The position numbers were made by a program, and so were the translations under genes. From positions 868,001-932,000 of the forward strand of contig OX097180.1 in assembly GCA_944407095.1 (NCBI GenBank): a stretch of DNA of 64,000 nt. Reading direction: 5' to 3'. Below, one piece after another: positions 26,149-35,047 of this stretch. Every line of letters begins with the position of its first letter. Position 1 is the first letter of the stretch. This stretch comes from Candidatus Enterousia intestinigallinarum. GTDB taxonomy: Bacteria > Pseudomonadota > Alphaproteobacteria > Rs-D84. The notes under the pieces are model-generated. The model was not told the DNA's origin, made no database searches, and saw only the letters and a list, made by a program, of their open reading frames with translations.

Positions 26149-27150
26149 TTATTTAATCAATTTTCCCATCGCAACGGCTGTGTCGCCCATACGGTTGGAA
26201 AATCCCCACTCATTATCATACCACGCGGTTACGTGTACCAAACGATCGCCCAAGACCTTGGTCTGGGATGCATCGAATATGGAACTGTGTGCGTCGCCCT
26301 TGAAATCAACGGAAACCAGCGGTTTGTCGTTATATCCAAATGTTTTGGATTCCGCGGCGCGCATAGCGTTGTTGATTTCGTCAACGGTCGCATCGCGTTC
26401 CAGGTTCACAACCAATTCAACAACCGATACGTCCGGGGTTGGTACGCGGATTGCCATACCGTCCAGTTTGCCCGCCAATTTCGGCAGAACCAAACCAATC
26501 GCTTTGGCGGCGCCGGTGCTGGTCGGAATCATAGACAGTGCGGCCGCACGGGCACGACGGAAATCCTTATGATTTTTATCCAGTAATTGCTGGTCACCGG
26601 TGTATGCGTGTACGGTTGTCATCCATCCGGATACAATGCCGAACGTGTTGTCCAGAACCTGAGCCACCGGAGCCAGGCAGTTTGTTGTGCACGACGCATT
26701 GGAAACAATCAGGTCATCGGCGGTCAAAGTATCCTGGTTCACACCGAAAACGATTGTTTTATCGGCGCCCGCGGACGGTGCAGAAACCAATACACGCTTT
26801 GCCCCACAATCCAGATGGACGCGCGCCTTGTCCGCGGCGGTAAATATGCCGGTGCATTCCATAACAACGTCAATATTTAATTCGCCCCAGGGCAGTTTTG
26901 TTGGATCCTTTTCCGCGATACATTTGATTTTCTGGTTGCCGACGATAATGTATTCGCCGTCCAGTTTAACATCCATCGGCAATTTGCCGTGTACGGAATC
27001 GTATTGCAGCAAATATGCGTTCTGTTCAGCCGGTGCCAAATCGTTCACCGCAACAAATTCTATATCGTCGCGCCCGGATACCAATGCCGCGCGCAAAACC
27101 AGACGACCAATGCGGCCAAATCCGTTTATAGCAACTCTTACTTTTGACAT
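26149..27150 (-). CDS. gap: Glyceraldehyde-3-phosphate dehydrogenase
   Basis: This glycolytic enzyme oxidises glyceraldehyde-3-phosphate with NAD and phosphate. The N-terminal NGFGRIGR motif binds NAD, and the catalytic Cys154 lies in SNASCTTNCLAP. The length of 333 residues is standard. SD GAAAGGA precedes the ATG. It appears to be monocistronic, with its own promoter and terminator, rather than in the gap-pgk-fba cluster seen in many bacteria. Confidence 0.96.
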   Translation of the reverse strand: MSKVRVAINGFGRIGRLVLRAALVSGRDDIEFVAVNDLAPAEQNAYLLQYDSVHGKLPMDVKLDGEYIIVGNQKIKCIAEKDPTKLPWGELNIDVVMECTGIFTAADKARVHLDCGAKRVLVSAPSAGADKTIVFGVNQDTLTADDLIVSNASCTTNCLAPVAQVLDNTFGIVSGWMTTVHAYTGDQQLLDKNHKDFRRARAAALSMIPTSTGAAKAIGLVLPKLAGKLDGMAIRVPTPDVSVVELVVNLERDATVDEINNAMRAAESKTFGYNDKPLVSVDFKGDAHSSIFDASQTKVLGDRLVHVTAWYDNEWGFSNRMGDTAVAMGKLIK

Positions 27151-27192
27151 TTTTATTCCTTTCGTTTTTACTTCTTTTATTGGACGAAGGGT

Positions 27193-27220
27193 ATTTTAGC
27201 ATCCTGTGAAAAATGTGCAA
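27193..27220 (-). promoter_or_regulatory. Candidate gap promoter
   Basis: On the minus strand TTGCAC (27220-27215), a 16-bp spacer and TAAAAT (27198-27193) lie about 43 bp upstream of the gap start codon. Confidence 0.45.
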
Positions 27221-27284
27221 TCTGAAATTTAGGGATATTTCGTTGTGCTTGAATTTATATTATGTGCGGTTATAATTTTCGGTA

Positions 27285-28148
27285 ATGGTTGAATATCGTG
27301 AATCTTATATAATAACTGGGCCGACAGCGTCGGGAAAGTCCGGATACGCGCACAAATTGGCGCGTGAGTGTGGTGGTGTTGTCATAAATTGTGACAGTGT
27401 GCAAATCTATCGTGGTATAGAAAACATTTCGGCCAGTCCGTTTGCTGGCCGTGATTTGACCGATGAAATTGACGGTGTGCCGTATCGGTTGTTTTCTATA
27501 TTGCCATTGACAGTGCAGATAAGTGTCGCTGATTATTTGGAAATGGCGCGGCGTGAATACGATGCGGCGCGTGCGGCGGGGCTGATACCGATATTTGTTG
27601 GTGGAACCGGGTACTATATAAATGCAATTTTGGACGGCATTTCACCTATGCCGGATGTGTCGCCGGAAAATCGTGCGCGTGCGCGTGAAATGGTGGCAAC
27701 CGATATTGATGCGGCGCGTGAAATGTTGCCCCCAGATTTCAAGGCAACCGACCCGCAGCGTGTTGCCCGCGCGGTCGAGGTTTTATTACAAACCGGCCGC
27801 CAACTGACTGATTGGCAAAAGTTGCCGCGCATTGGTGCTATTACACCAACCCCGTACAAGATTTTGATAAATCCGGATATGGACGAACTGCGCCCGCGCA
27901 TTGCGGCACGTATTCCGGAAATGTGGGCGGGTGGTGCATTGGACGAAGCGCGCGACATAATCGCTGCGAATTGGGATATCCGTTGTGCAATCGGCGCGGC
28001 GCAACTATGTGCGTATTTGCGTGGAAATATCGACCGTGAACACTGTATCGCGGATTGGACGACCAAGACCAATCAATATGCAAAACGGCAGCGAACGTGG
28101 TTCAGAACACAATTCGCCGCCGATTTGGAAATAAATCACGCCGTGTGA
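27285..28148 (+). CDS. miaA: tRNA dimethylallyltransferase
   Basis: MiaA transfers a dimethylallyl group to A37 of tRNAs that read codons starting with U. The P-loop GPTASGKS is at residues 12-19. NCDSVQIYRG and FVGGTGYYINAIL follow as expected, and the late stretch KTNQYAKRQRTWFRT is characteristic. The length of 287 residues is normal. It converges with the next gene, with three bases between the stops. Confidence 0.95.
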   Translation: MVEYRESYIITGPTASGKSGYAHKLARECGGVVINCDSVQIYRGIENISASPFAGRDLTDEIDGVPYRLFSILPLTVQISVADYLEMARREYDAARAAGLIPIFVGGTGYYINAILDGISPMPDVSPENRARAREMVATDIDAAREMLPPDFKATDPQRVARAVEVLLQTGRQLTDWQKLPRIGAITPTPYKILINPDMDELRPRIAARIPEMWAGGALDEARDIIAANWDIRCAIGAAQLCAYLRGNIDREHCIADWTTKTNQYAKRQRTWFRTQFAADLEINHAV

Positions 28149-28151
28149 TAT

Positions 28152-28706
28152 TTATCGTTTCTTTACAACAATTTCTATAATTTTGGAATTTTGTTGATTG
28201 CGGGCGTTGTTAAATTTGCTTTGGGCGTCCTGCATCTGCTTTTTCTTTTTCGGACCATTGGGGCGTTTATACGTGTGGCGACGCGAACTGTCGCGTGCGT
28301 CACGTGCCACCGCCTGGCGTGCCAGCAAATTTTGAATATATGAAGATTCATCATATAATTCGATTTTTAATACTTCTTTGGCCTTTTTACGGTTTGCGTG
28401 TTTTGGATTACGCACGGTGTACGCCGACAGATAATCTGCAATTTCACGAGCCAATGCTTCTAAAAACTGTGGATTAGTGGAATTAGAATCGCGCGAATCC
28501 AAAAATCTGATGTACATTTTTGTGTTGAATATCAGGAAGTTTTCGATTTCTTTGGAATATGGAAATTCGCGTCGCCAAGTATTGTGTATTGTCCCAAGTG
28601 TTGTATATGAACCACCGAATTTGTCGATAACCATATTTGAAATGTATATTGTGTATGTGGAAAATACCCGTTGGGCGGCAGTTTGCTTTTTATGGTCTTT
28701 TTTCAT
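28152..28706 (-). CDS. Basic protein of unknown function
   Basis: I do not recognise this 184-residue protein. The N-terminal two thirds look helical (RVFSTYTIYISNMVIDKFGG, FLEALAREIADYLSAYTV), and the C-terminal 50 residues are very basic and low complexity (RRHTYKRPNGPKKKKQ), which would suit nucleic-acid binding. No signal peptide is seen. CGGGG lies upstream of the ATG. Confidence 0.6.
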   Translation of the reverse strand: MKKDHKKQTAAQRVFSTYTIYISNMVIDKFGGSYTTLGTIHNTWRREFPYSKEIENFLIFNTKMYIRFLDSRDSNSTNPQFLEALAREIADYLSAYTVRNPKHANRKKAKEVLKIELYDESSYIQNLLARQAVARDARDSSRRHTYKRPNGPKKKKQMQDAQSKFNNARNQQNSKIIEIVVKKR

Positions 28707-28795
28707 TTGATTTGCCCCGTTTAGTTGGTTTTGACAAATAATATTGTATGCACAAAAGTTTGGTTTGTCAATATGTAAAGCGGAGTAATTTTGAC

Positions 28796-29521
28796 TTATT
28801 TTTTACCACCAGAAATTGACTGATAATGAGACATCACAGCGACAAGAATCCCGGAATCGCGAACTTTTTTTGAAAAAGCGACCAGATTGTTAAATTCTGT
28901 TTCCAGTGTTCCCCATCCGGCATATTCCCAATCAATCACACCGACAATTTTGTTTGTTTTCTTGTCAACAATGATATTGTTGCACATATCATTGTGGTTC
29001 CATCCGTCACCAGGTGTGTCGCCACGTAAATCATCAATTTCATTTGGACGTGAATTATGAACCGCGTTTATAAATTCAGCCAGTTGTGCACCCCACTGCC
29101 ACGCGTTGCGTTCGATTACGCGTTGTGAACAGGTATTCATATTTTTCCCCGGTATAAAATCATATTTATAAAAAGTATATTTGCCGGCCCGTACGATTTC
29201 TATTTTGGGTATGTGCAGGGGTGATATGTTTGCAAATGCGTCAGTTATTCGCTTTTCCCGCATAATTTTTTCTGCTGGGATAGATGAATCATAGAACTTT
29301 CTGATTTTGAATACGTATTTGTTGTCAACAATAAATCCGATATTCCAACCGCCCTTTATCATACGGGTATGGCGGAAATTCAGGTTTGGATACCTTTTAC
29401 GCAACGCCCGATATTTGTTTCGCCAATCAAACAGCTTTTGGGTTCTGATGCGACGACGCACGCGACGATTAGGTATCAGACCACACAATATATCGCAAAT
29501 CTCAAAAAATAATTTCCACAT
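28796..29521 (-). CDS. Aminoglycoside/choline-kinase-like phosphotransferase
   Basis: This 241-residue kinase-like protein has the catalytic loop WNHNDMCNNIIVD (His-x-Asp-x4-Asn) near residue 175 and the metal-binding VIDWEYAGWG about 20 residues later, as in APH/choline kinase folds. YTFYKYDFIPGKNMN resembles the hinge. The N-terminal 35 residues are very basic. The substrate may be a sugar, a lipid head group or choline; antibiotic resistance should not be assumed. Confidence 0.7.
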   Translation of the reverse strand: MWKLFFEICDILCGLIPNRRVRRRIRTQKLFDWRNKYRALRKRYPNLNFRHTRMIKGGWNIGFIVDNKYVFKIRKFYDSSIPAEKIMREKRITDAFANISPLHIPKIEIVRAGKYTFYKYDFIPGKNMNTCSQRVIERNAWQWGAQLAEFINAVHNSRPNEIDDLRGDTPGDGWNHNDMCNNIIVDKKTNKIVGVIDWEYAGWGTLETEFNNLVAFSKKVRDSGILVAVMSHYQSISGGKK

Positions 29522-29590
29522 ATAAATTTGTCTTTTTAATTAGTTATAAATGGTATTGAAAAAAATGAAAAAAACAAGTACTTTGTGGAT

Positions 29591-31798
29591 ATGTTCAAAC
29601 CGGGGGATGTTGTTAAAATCTTGATACCGAACGTTGTGAACGCGGGATATGATTATCGTCTGACCGCGCCGGCGGATTTGGGAAACTTTGTTCGCGTGCG
29701 TGTTATGCGGCGTCCGTATATTGGCGTTGTGTGGGGCGTGGGCGACAGCAATCTGCCCCCGGATAAAATACGTGATACCGATGAAGTTTTTCCCGAACGC
29801 GTTCCGGTGACAGATTTACAATGGATTCAGAAAATGTCCGCCTGGACACTGATGACGCCGGGCGCGGTTTTGCGATTGATAGTAAATGTGCCGGACGCGT
29901 TTTCCCCACCGCGCACGGAACAGTTATATGTTTATAATAATGATACGGGCGTTCGTATGACTGACGCGCGCCAGTCCGTTGCCGACGCATTTGCATCCAA
30001 TGATAATGACGCAATGTCCGCATCGGATATTCAAAATATAGCGCAGGTCAGCGGTGCCGTTGTTCGTGGTATGATTTCGCGTGGTGTTCTGATACCTGTG
30101 GCGGCGCGCACGTGTGAAACGGATTTTTCCAAATTAGAATACCACGATATGGGCAATATTGAACTGAATACCGAGCAAGCCGCCGCCGCGCGTGAAATTG
30201 GTGCGGCGATTGATCGCGGTGGATTTTCGGCATATCTGTTGGACGGCATTACCGGCAGTGGCAAGACCCAGGTTTATTTTGATGCCGCCTGGCGCGCGTA
30301 CAGTCGTGGTGCGTCCGTGTTGCTGATGATGCCGGAAATCGCCCTGACGGCTCAGTTTATGTCGCGATATGAACAACGCTTTGGCGCGCCACCCGTCGTA
30401 TGGCACAGTAATCTGACCGCCGCCCGCCGGCGTGAAATATGGCGTGGTGTTTTGCGCGGGCAAATTCGTATGGTTGTCGGCACGCGCAGTGCGCTGTTTC
30501 TGCCGTGGCAGAATTTGGGACTGATTGTCGTGGACGAAGAACACGATACATCATATAAACAGGAAGATATGGGCAACTATCACGCGCGCGATATGGCTGT
30601 TTTGCGTGCTAAAATTTCCGGATTCCCAATAGTGTTGGCCAGTGCGACACCATCAGCGGAAACATTGCAAAATGTTGCGGACGGAAAATATTTGCGTCTG
30701 CGCCTGACGTCGCGTTTTGGTGGCGCGTCGTTACCGAAAATTGAAACCATTGATATGCGCGAACATCGGCCGGAACAATATATTCTGGTCACGGACAGTG
30801 ATGATACGCCACCACATACGGGATACCTGTCGCCGGTGTTGTGTGACGCTGTGCGTGAAACATTGGGGGCCGGGCGTCAATCTATGCTGTTTATCAACCG
30901 CCGCGGATTTGCCCCGATTGTTCAGTGTAAAAAGTGCGGTTGGGTTGCACAATGCCCGGATTGCAGTGTTGGTATGACATATCATCGCCATATCGGCAAA
31001 TTACTGTGCCATATGTGCGGACGTACTGCGCCGGTGCCGGAACGCTGTCCTGTCTGTGGTGATGCGGTGTCATACCGTGGCGCGGGTCTGGAAAAGATTC
31101 AGGAAGAAGTCGCCGTAAAATTCCCCACCGCGCGTACGGCTTTGGTGTCCAGTGATACTATTATGTCGCGCCAGGCGTTGGAACGTCTGGTGCATAAAAT
31201 GGAAAATGGTGAAATAGATATTGTTATTGGTACCCAAATCCTGGCCAAGGGTCATCATTTTCCCAATCTGACATTGGTTGGTGTGGTTGATGCGGATATG
31301 GGGTTGTTCGGCACGGATTTTCGTGCGGCGGAACATACGTTTCAACAGTTGTTCCAGGTTGCCGGCCGTGCGGGCCGGGGCGATGCGCCGGGGCGCGTTT
31401 TAATGCAAACGTATCAACCCGACCATCCTGTGTTACAGGCCATTTGTAACGGCGACCGTGATGCATTTATGGCATCTGATATGGCGGCGCGACGTGCGGC
31501 AAAAATGCCACCGTATGGCCAACTGATAGCATTGGTGATAGAGGCGAACAAAGAACCCACGTTGAAAAATTTTTGCGCCGCATTGGCGGCGTCTGCGCCG
31601 TCCGCGTCTGGTGTGCGGATTATGGGGCCAATCGCTGCACAGATATATCAGGTACGAAACTGGTATCGTATGCGTTTTTTGGTTGCGGGTGATGCGCGTG
31701 CGATGTTGCAGCCGTTGGTGGCACACTGGTTGGCCAAGGTGCGCGTTCCCGCAAACGTTCGTGTTAAAGTTGACGTAAATCCCCAGAATTTTATGTAG
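29591..31798 (+). CDS. priA: Primosomal helicase PriA
   Basis: PriA restarts stalled replication forks by 3'-5' unwinding and by loading DnaB. Walker A GITGSGKT lies near residue 218 and the DEEH box near 314 (VDEEHDTSYKQ). Eight zinc-binding cysteines fall between about 448 and 490 (CKKCGWVAQCPDC and CHMCG...CPVCGD). The 735-residue length is typical. The ATG at 29591 and a GTG six bases earlier are both possible starts. It is a single gene. Its partner helicase dnaB is also in this window. Confidence 0.95.
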   Translation: MFKPGDVVKILIPNVVNAGYDYRLTAPADLGNFVRVRVMRRPYIGVVWGVGDSNLPPDKIRDTDEVFPERVPVTDLQWIQKMSAWTLMTPGAVLRLIVNVPDAFSPPRTEQLYVYNNDTGVRMTDARQSVADAFASNDNDAMSASDIQNIAQVSGAVVRGMISRGVLIPVAARTCETDFSKLEYHDMGNIELNTEQAAAAREIGAAIDRGGFSAYLLDGITGSGKTQVYFDAAWRAYSRGASVLLMMPEIALTAQFMSRYEQRFGAPPVVWHSNLTAARRREIWRGVLRGQIRMVVGTRSALFLPWQNLGLIVVDEEHDTSYKQEDMGNYHARDMAVLRAKISGFPIVLASATPSAETLQNVADGKYLRLRLTSRFGGASLPKIETIDMREHRPEQYILVTDSDDTPPHTGYLSPVLCDAVRETLGAGRQSMLFINRRGFAPIVQCKKCGWVAQCPDCSVGMTYHRHIGKLLCHMCGRTAPVPERCPVCGDAVSYRGAGLEKIQEEVAVKFPTARTALVSSDTIMSRQALERLVHKMENGEIDIVIGTQILAKGHHFPNLTLVGVVDADMGLFGTDFRAAEHTFQQLFQVAGRAGRGDAPGRVLMQTYQPDHPVLQAICNGDRDAFMASDMAARRAAKMPPYGQLIALVIEANKEPTLKNFCAALAASAPSASGVRIMGPIAAQIYQVRNWYRMRFLVAGDARAMLQPLVAHWLAKVRVPANVRVKVDVNPQNFM

Positions 31799-31861
31799 GC
31801 CTATGTCTTGAATCTGGCTGTGTTTTGTAATATAATATACGTGTAACAAAAGGGGGAAATA

Positions 31862-32182
31862 ATGGCGGAAGTTTTTGTTGCTTTTATTGCAATGTTTTTT
31901 GTTGCACTGGTGTGCATTGCGTTTTTAGCGATACCGATTATGATTGCGAACGCGCGCGGAATCTGTGGCGGTGAACACACTGCGATTGTGGTTCTGTCTA
32001 TATTGGGTATCTTTTTCGGATTGACGTGGGTTGTTGCGCTGGTTCTGTCATTGGTGTGGCGTGGCGATTGCCTGGGCGGTGATAATTTGGACAAATTGGA
32101 CAAGTTGGCTAAATTATACAAGGACAAAGTTATCACAAAGTCCGAATATGAACATATGAAGGCAAAGTTATTACGTGAATAA
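31862..32182 (+). CDS. Two-TM protein with SHOCT tail, superinfection-immunity type
   Basis: This 106-residue protein has two membrane segments (about 4-30 and 40-65). The second segment with GEHTAIVVLSILGIFFG matches the short Imm/superinfection-immunity membrane proteins. The C-terminal LAKLYKDKVITKSEYEHMKAKL is a SHOCT oligomerisation motif. Phage exclusion is the name-giving role for relatives but is not demonstrated in most of them. GGGGGAAA precedes the ATG and a strong terminator follows. Confidence 0.75.
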   Translation: MAEVFVAFIAMFFVALVCIAFLAIPIMIANARGICGGEHTAIVVLSILGIFFGLTWVVALVLSLVWRGDCLGGDNLDKLDKLAKLYKDKVITKSEYEHMKAKLLRE

Positions 32183-32216
32183 AAAAAACGGGGATTATCA
32201 AATCCCCGTTTTTTTT
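32183..32216. terminator. Bidirectional intrinsic terminator
   Basis: AACGGGGATT-ATCA-AATCCCCGTT sits between A8 and T8 tracts and separates convergent genes. Confidence 0.85.
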
Positions 32217-32430
32217 ATTTTGTTTTTACGCGACGCGTGGTGAACAAAGATTTTATTTTGATTGCGGCGTCTATGAAAATATCTGTTATGCCGACTTTGT
32301 TTAATAATTCTTGTTCGCGCAGTTCGGCGGCGCGCATTTTTTCTTGTTCCAATTTGCGCAGTTGCTCGTCAGTTTCCGGCGTTGCAATGCGAACGTTTGG
32401 ATCGGTTATATTCAGTGGTTCTTCAGCCAT
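32215..32430 (-). CDS. Small protein in the virB11-like operon
   Basis: This 71-residue protein starts 33 bases after the virB11-like stop, with AAGGGGTG before its ATG. Residues 20-48 form a charged amphipathic helix (DEQLRKLEQEKMRAAELREQ), and the C-terminus is basic. There is no membrane segment. Co-transcription with the ATPase suggests an accessory of the same secretion machine; the family is unknown. Confidence 0.6.
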   Translation of the reverse strand: MAEEPLNITDPNVRIATPETDEQLRKLEQEKMRAAELREQELLNKVGITDIFIDAAIKIKSLFTTRRVKTK

Positions 32431-32463
32431 AAAAACACCCCTTGGTAAATATAGATGGGGTTA

Positions 32464-33423
32464 TTATACCACTTCTGTTACCGCGCGCAAGGCCCCATCG
32501 CGTGATAATTGTACAACGCGGATTTTACGTTTCATTTCTGCAATTAAATCGGTGCGGTCGTATGCCGGCTGGGTATGCAGAATACGATCGGCAAACGCGG
32601 CATAGGCGGCTTCGGCACTTTCGGCGTGAATTGTTGTATAAAAGTGGTCGTGACCCGTCCCCAGCATTTCCCACAGCACCGCCGCATTGTCGGTTGAAAT
32701 TTCACCGCCGATTATTACGTCCGGCGTCATACGTACCACTAAATCCAGCAATCGTGCATAGTTAAAATCATTTGTCTGTTCCGTACGCGACAAAACAAAG
32801 TGCACACGGTTGGGTTGGGGCACACGTATTTCGCGTGCGTCTTCGACCGTGATTACACGACTGTTTTTATCAATCAGGGTCAGCATATGATTCAAGAACG
32901 TTGTTTTTCCAGTTGCGGTCGCACCGCTGATTAAAATAGGACTGCCGTCATTTATAGCGGCCATCAGTCGGTCATACGGATCGTCCGGCCGCACGGATTC
33001 GCGTGGTTTTACCTTCATCAATTTTTGCCCGCGTTTCAGGTGATAGTTTTCAAACGACGTATCTGGTGCGGACGTGCCGCGAATATTCAATGCGACGCCA
33101 CCGGTAATATCACGTTCATCATATTGAACATTTGGACCGGCGATTGCGGTAAATCTGTGGTTGCCGGGCAGAGTCGCATACACAACTGGCATACCGTGAA
33201 CAGGGTCAAAAGGACGTTCGTAAATATTTGCGACCGTATGAATTAAATCAATCAGGTATTGTTTTGTTAAAACTTCGGCATTATACGAAACCCAGGGCAC
33301 ACGCGCCCCGTGCAGGCGCATCCAAACCTCGCCCGCGTGGTTTATGGCGATTTCTTCCACAAACGTTGGCTTGTAAAATTCTTCCAACGGTTTCAGCAAA
33401 GAATCCAGAACAACATTTGACAT
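32464..33423 (-). CDS. virB11: VirB11-like secretion ATPase
   Basis: The 319-residue product is a hexameric traffic ATPase of the type IV secretion VirB11/TrbB class. Evidence is the N-terminal FVEEIAINHAGEVWMR, Walker A GATATGKT near residue 168, the Asp box ITVEDAREI, and Walker B-like RMTPDVIIGGEIS with TTIHAES. It would power substrate transfer or pilus assembly on the inner membrane. The start at ATG 33423 is preferred over an upstream in-frame codon. VirB7/VirB8-like genes lie 21 kb away, so the system is dispersed as in Rickettsiales. Confidence 0.85.
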   Translation of the reverse strand: MSNVVLDSLLKPLEEFYKPTFVEEIAINHAGEVWMRLHGARVPWVSYNAEVLTKQYLIDLIHTVANIYERPFDPVHGMPVVYATLPGNHRFTAIAGPNVQYDERDITGGVALNIRGTSAPDTSFENYHLKRGQKLMKVKPRESVRPDDPYDRLMAAINDGSPILISGATATGKTTFLNHMLTLIDKNSRVITVEDAREIRVPQPNRVHFVLSRTEQTNDFNYARLLDLVVRMTPDVIIGGEISTDNAAVLWEMLGTGHDHFYTTIHAESAEAAYAAFADRILHTQPAYDRTDLIAEMKRKIRVVQLSRDGALRAVTEVV

Positions 33424-33500
33424 CGATTTAATTTTATCACAAATCGTGACTTGAATCAAAATGCTTTATTTGATAAAATTAGAAAAAAGAGAGATTGAAT

Positions 33501-34064
33501 ATGAAAAAATCTTTGCTGTTTATGTTGTGTTCTGCATTGGTGTTGGGGGCGTGCAATACGGGCAACGATACGCCGTACAATACGGATGATTTTGCGACCG
33601 GTGGTGCGGACGCGCCGCTGTACAATGAACGCACAAGTACGTTTATGCAACCTGATAACCAGTATTCAAACATTGATTCGTACAAGCCGAAAACCGACGC
33701 AGAAAAGGAGGCCAGCAATAACCGCTGGAACACGGCGCGTATGGAAACCCGCTGGCAGGAATATCGTGGCACAATGGTTCGTGTGCAAATTCTGTTGGGG
33801 AATACTGATTTGCGTGAAATGCGTCTGCGCCTGGTGCAAAATGCCGACGGTATGGATATCGACGGCGATGCGCGTACCGTATTGGCCAAGGTTGCAGATT
33901 ACGAAATGAAACGCATATGCGGCCGCAACGCGGACAGCATTGTTATGGTGTACGACCGTCCGTCATTTGACGTTATGCGCCCGACACCGTATTTTGACTA
34001 TCGGGTCGAAGCCGAGGGTTCAACAATGCGTGAATACGGTTTCAGATGCGTATATAACAACTAA
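33501..34064 (+). CDS. Lipoprotein of unknown function
   Basis: This 187-residue lipoprotein has signal peptide MKKSLLFMLCSALVLGAC. A disordered N-terminal region (NTGNDTPYNTDDFATGG) leads to a domain of about 110 residues (RWQEYRGTMVRVQILL to EYGFRCVYNN) with two late cysteines that could pair. AGAGAGA precedes the ATG. It is followed 35 bases later by an FKBP lipoprotein. The family was not recognised. Confidence 0.65.
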   Translation: MKKSLLFMLCSALVLGACNTGNDTPYNTDDFATGGADAPLYNERTSTFMQPDNQYSNIDSYKPKTDAEKEASNNRWNTARMETRWQEYRGTMVRVQILLGNTDLREMRLRLVQNADGMDIDGDARTVLAKVADYEMKRICGRNADSIVMVYDRPSFDVMRPTPYFDYRVEAEGSTMREYGFRCVYNN

Positions 34065-34099
34065 ATCAAACAAATCAACGAAACAAAACGGGGGACGAT

Positions 34100-34432
34100 A
34101 TGAAGAAATTTATGTCAGCGGTCGCGATTTGCGGCGCAATGTTTTTAACCGCGTGTGACAGCAATGCCGGCGCACAAAACGGCGATACGGTTATAATTGA
34201 CTTTGCCGGGTACAAGGATGGCGTCGCATTCGAAGGTGGCACCGCAACAAACTTCCCATTGGTTTTGGGCAGTGGTCAGTTTGTTCCCGGTTTTGAAGAA
34301 CAACTGATTGGGATGGAAGTTGGCGAAACCCGCAACATAGATATAACATTTCCGCAAAACTATTATCCCGAATTGGCGGGTCAGGACGTTGTGTTCACCG
34401 TCACGGTAAATGAAATAGTACCTGCAAAATAA
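34100..34432 (+). CDS. FKBP-type peptidyl-prolyl isomerase lipoprotein
   Basis: This 110-residue lipoprotein has signal peptide ending FLTAC (Cys19) followed by a minimal FKBP domain: DTVIIDFAGYKDGVAFEGG, PLVLGSGQFVPGFEEQLIGM and GETRNIDITFP. The fold resembles the isomerase domain of trigger factor and SlyD. It would assist periplasmic protein folding from the outer or inner membrane. A GGGGG ribosome site precedes the ATG. Confidence 0.85.
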   Translation: MKKFMSAVAICGAMFLTACDSNAGAQNGDTVIIDFAGYKDGVAFEGGTATNFPLVLGSGQFVPGFEEQLIGMEVGETRNIDITFPQNYYPELAGQDVVFTVTVNEIVPAK

Positions 34433-34436
34433 TTTG

Positions 34437-34466
34437 CAAAAAACGGGGCATTTGCCCCGTTTTTGT
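34437..34466. terminator. Intrinsic terminator
   Basis: AAACGGGGCA-TT-TGCCCCGTTTTT lies between the FKBP gene and the convergent HTH gene. Confidence 0.85.
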
Positions 34467-34468
34467 TA

Positions 34469-34726
34469 CTATCCCCGGTTTTCCAGATAACTCATCAATA
34501 CCAACAAATCATAAACCGGGATTTCACGACGACCCAGTTCGTAATCCTGTAATACATCGCCTGTTATGCCCGTGGCACGTTGTATCTGCTGCAGGGTTAC
34601 GTTCGCTTCATTGTGCATAGCACATATTAGTTTGCCCAGTTTTGCGTAATATATTTCCTTTGGCGGAATTGTTTCAGTACCAACCGTCAGAATATCATAC
34701 ACGTCTATTATGTCGTGATTGGACAT
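34469..34726 (-). CDS. XRE-family HTH regulator
   Basis: This 85-residue single-domain regulator has a Cro/C1 helix-turn-helix visible as VTLQQIQRATGITGDVLQDYELGRREIPVYDLLVL. The first 25 residues are extra. AGGAGAG precedes the ATG. It sits immediately beside dispersed repeat copy 2. The target is unknown. Confidence 0.8.
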   Translation of the reverse strand: MSNHDIIDVYDILTVGTETIPPKEIYYAKLGKLICAMHNEANVTLQQIQRATGITGDVLQDYELGRREIPVYDLLVLMSYLENRG

Positions 34727-34754
34727 TGCTCTCTCCTGTTTTTTTTATCAAATA

Positions 34755-34982
34755 AAAATACCACCGGAAAGATTTCAGGTGGGGGGAAGGAGGTTGATTA
34801 CTATGAAAGATATAGTGTCGCTTATTCAATATATTCGCGACCCTCCAACCCCACAGGATTGGAATTTCATCCACTATTGGATGTCTTTCAGTGGTAATCA
34901 CACCACGCATCAGGAACACCCCAATGCAATGGGTATTATATACTATCTGATTTACATTTTCCACAGGTTTATAATCGTATAA
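34755..34982 (+). repeat. Dispersed structured repeat, copy 2, with a possible 59-residue ORF
   Basis: Positions 34813-34850 match 25906-25945 of copy 1 in reverse orientation, and similarity extends on both sides. Here an ATG at 34803 has AAGGAGG nine bases upstream and opens a 59-codon frame (MKDIVSLIQYIRDPPTPQDW and onwards) to 34982. Copy 1 lacks the ATG, so coding is doubtful and a structured RNA or mobile palindromic element is more likely. GGTGGGG and CCCCACAGG flank the core as potential stem arms. Confidence 0.55.
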
Positions 34983-34984
34983 AA

Positions 34985-35009
34985 TACCCCCAAAATCGGG
35001 GGGAAAAAA
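34985..35009 (-). terminator. Terminator of lpxI
   Basis: On the minus strand CCCCC-GATTTT-GGGGG is followed by TATTTTAT, 45 bases beyond the lpxI stop. Confidence 0.6.
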
Positions 35010-35047
35010 ATAAAATTTATCATATTACGAATATGAATACTAGCCGT

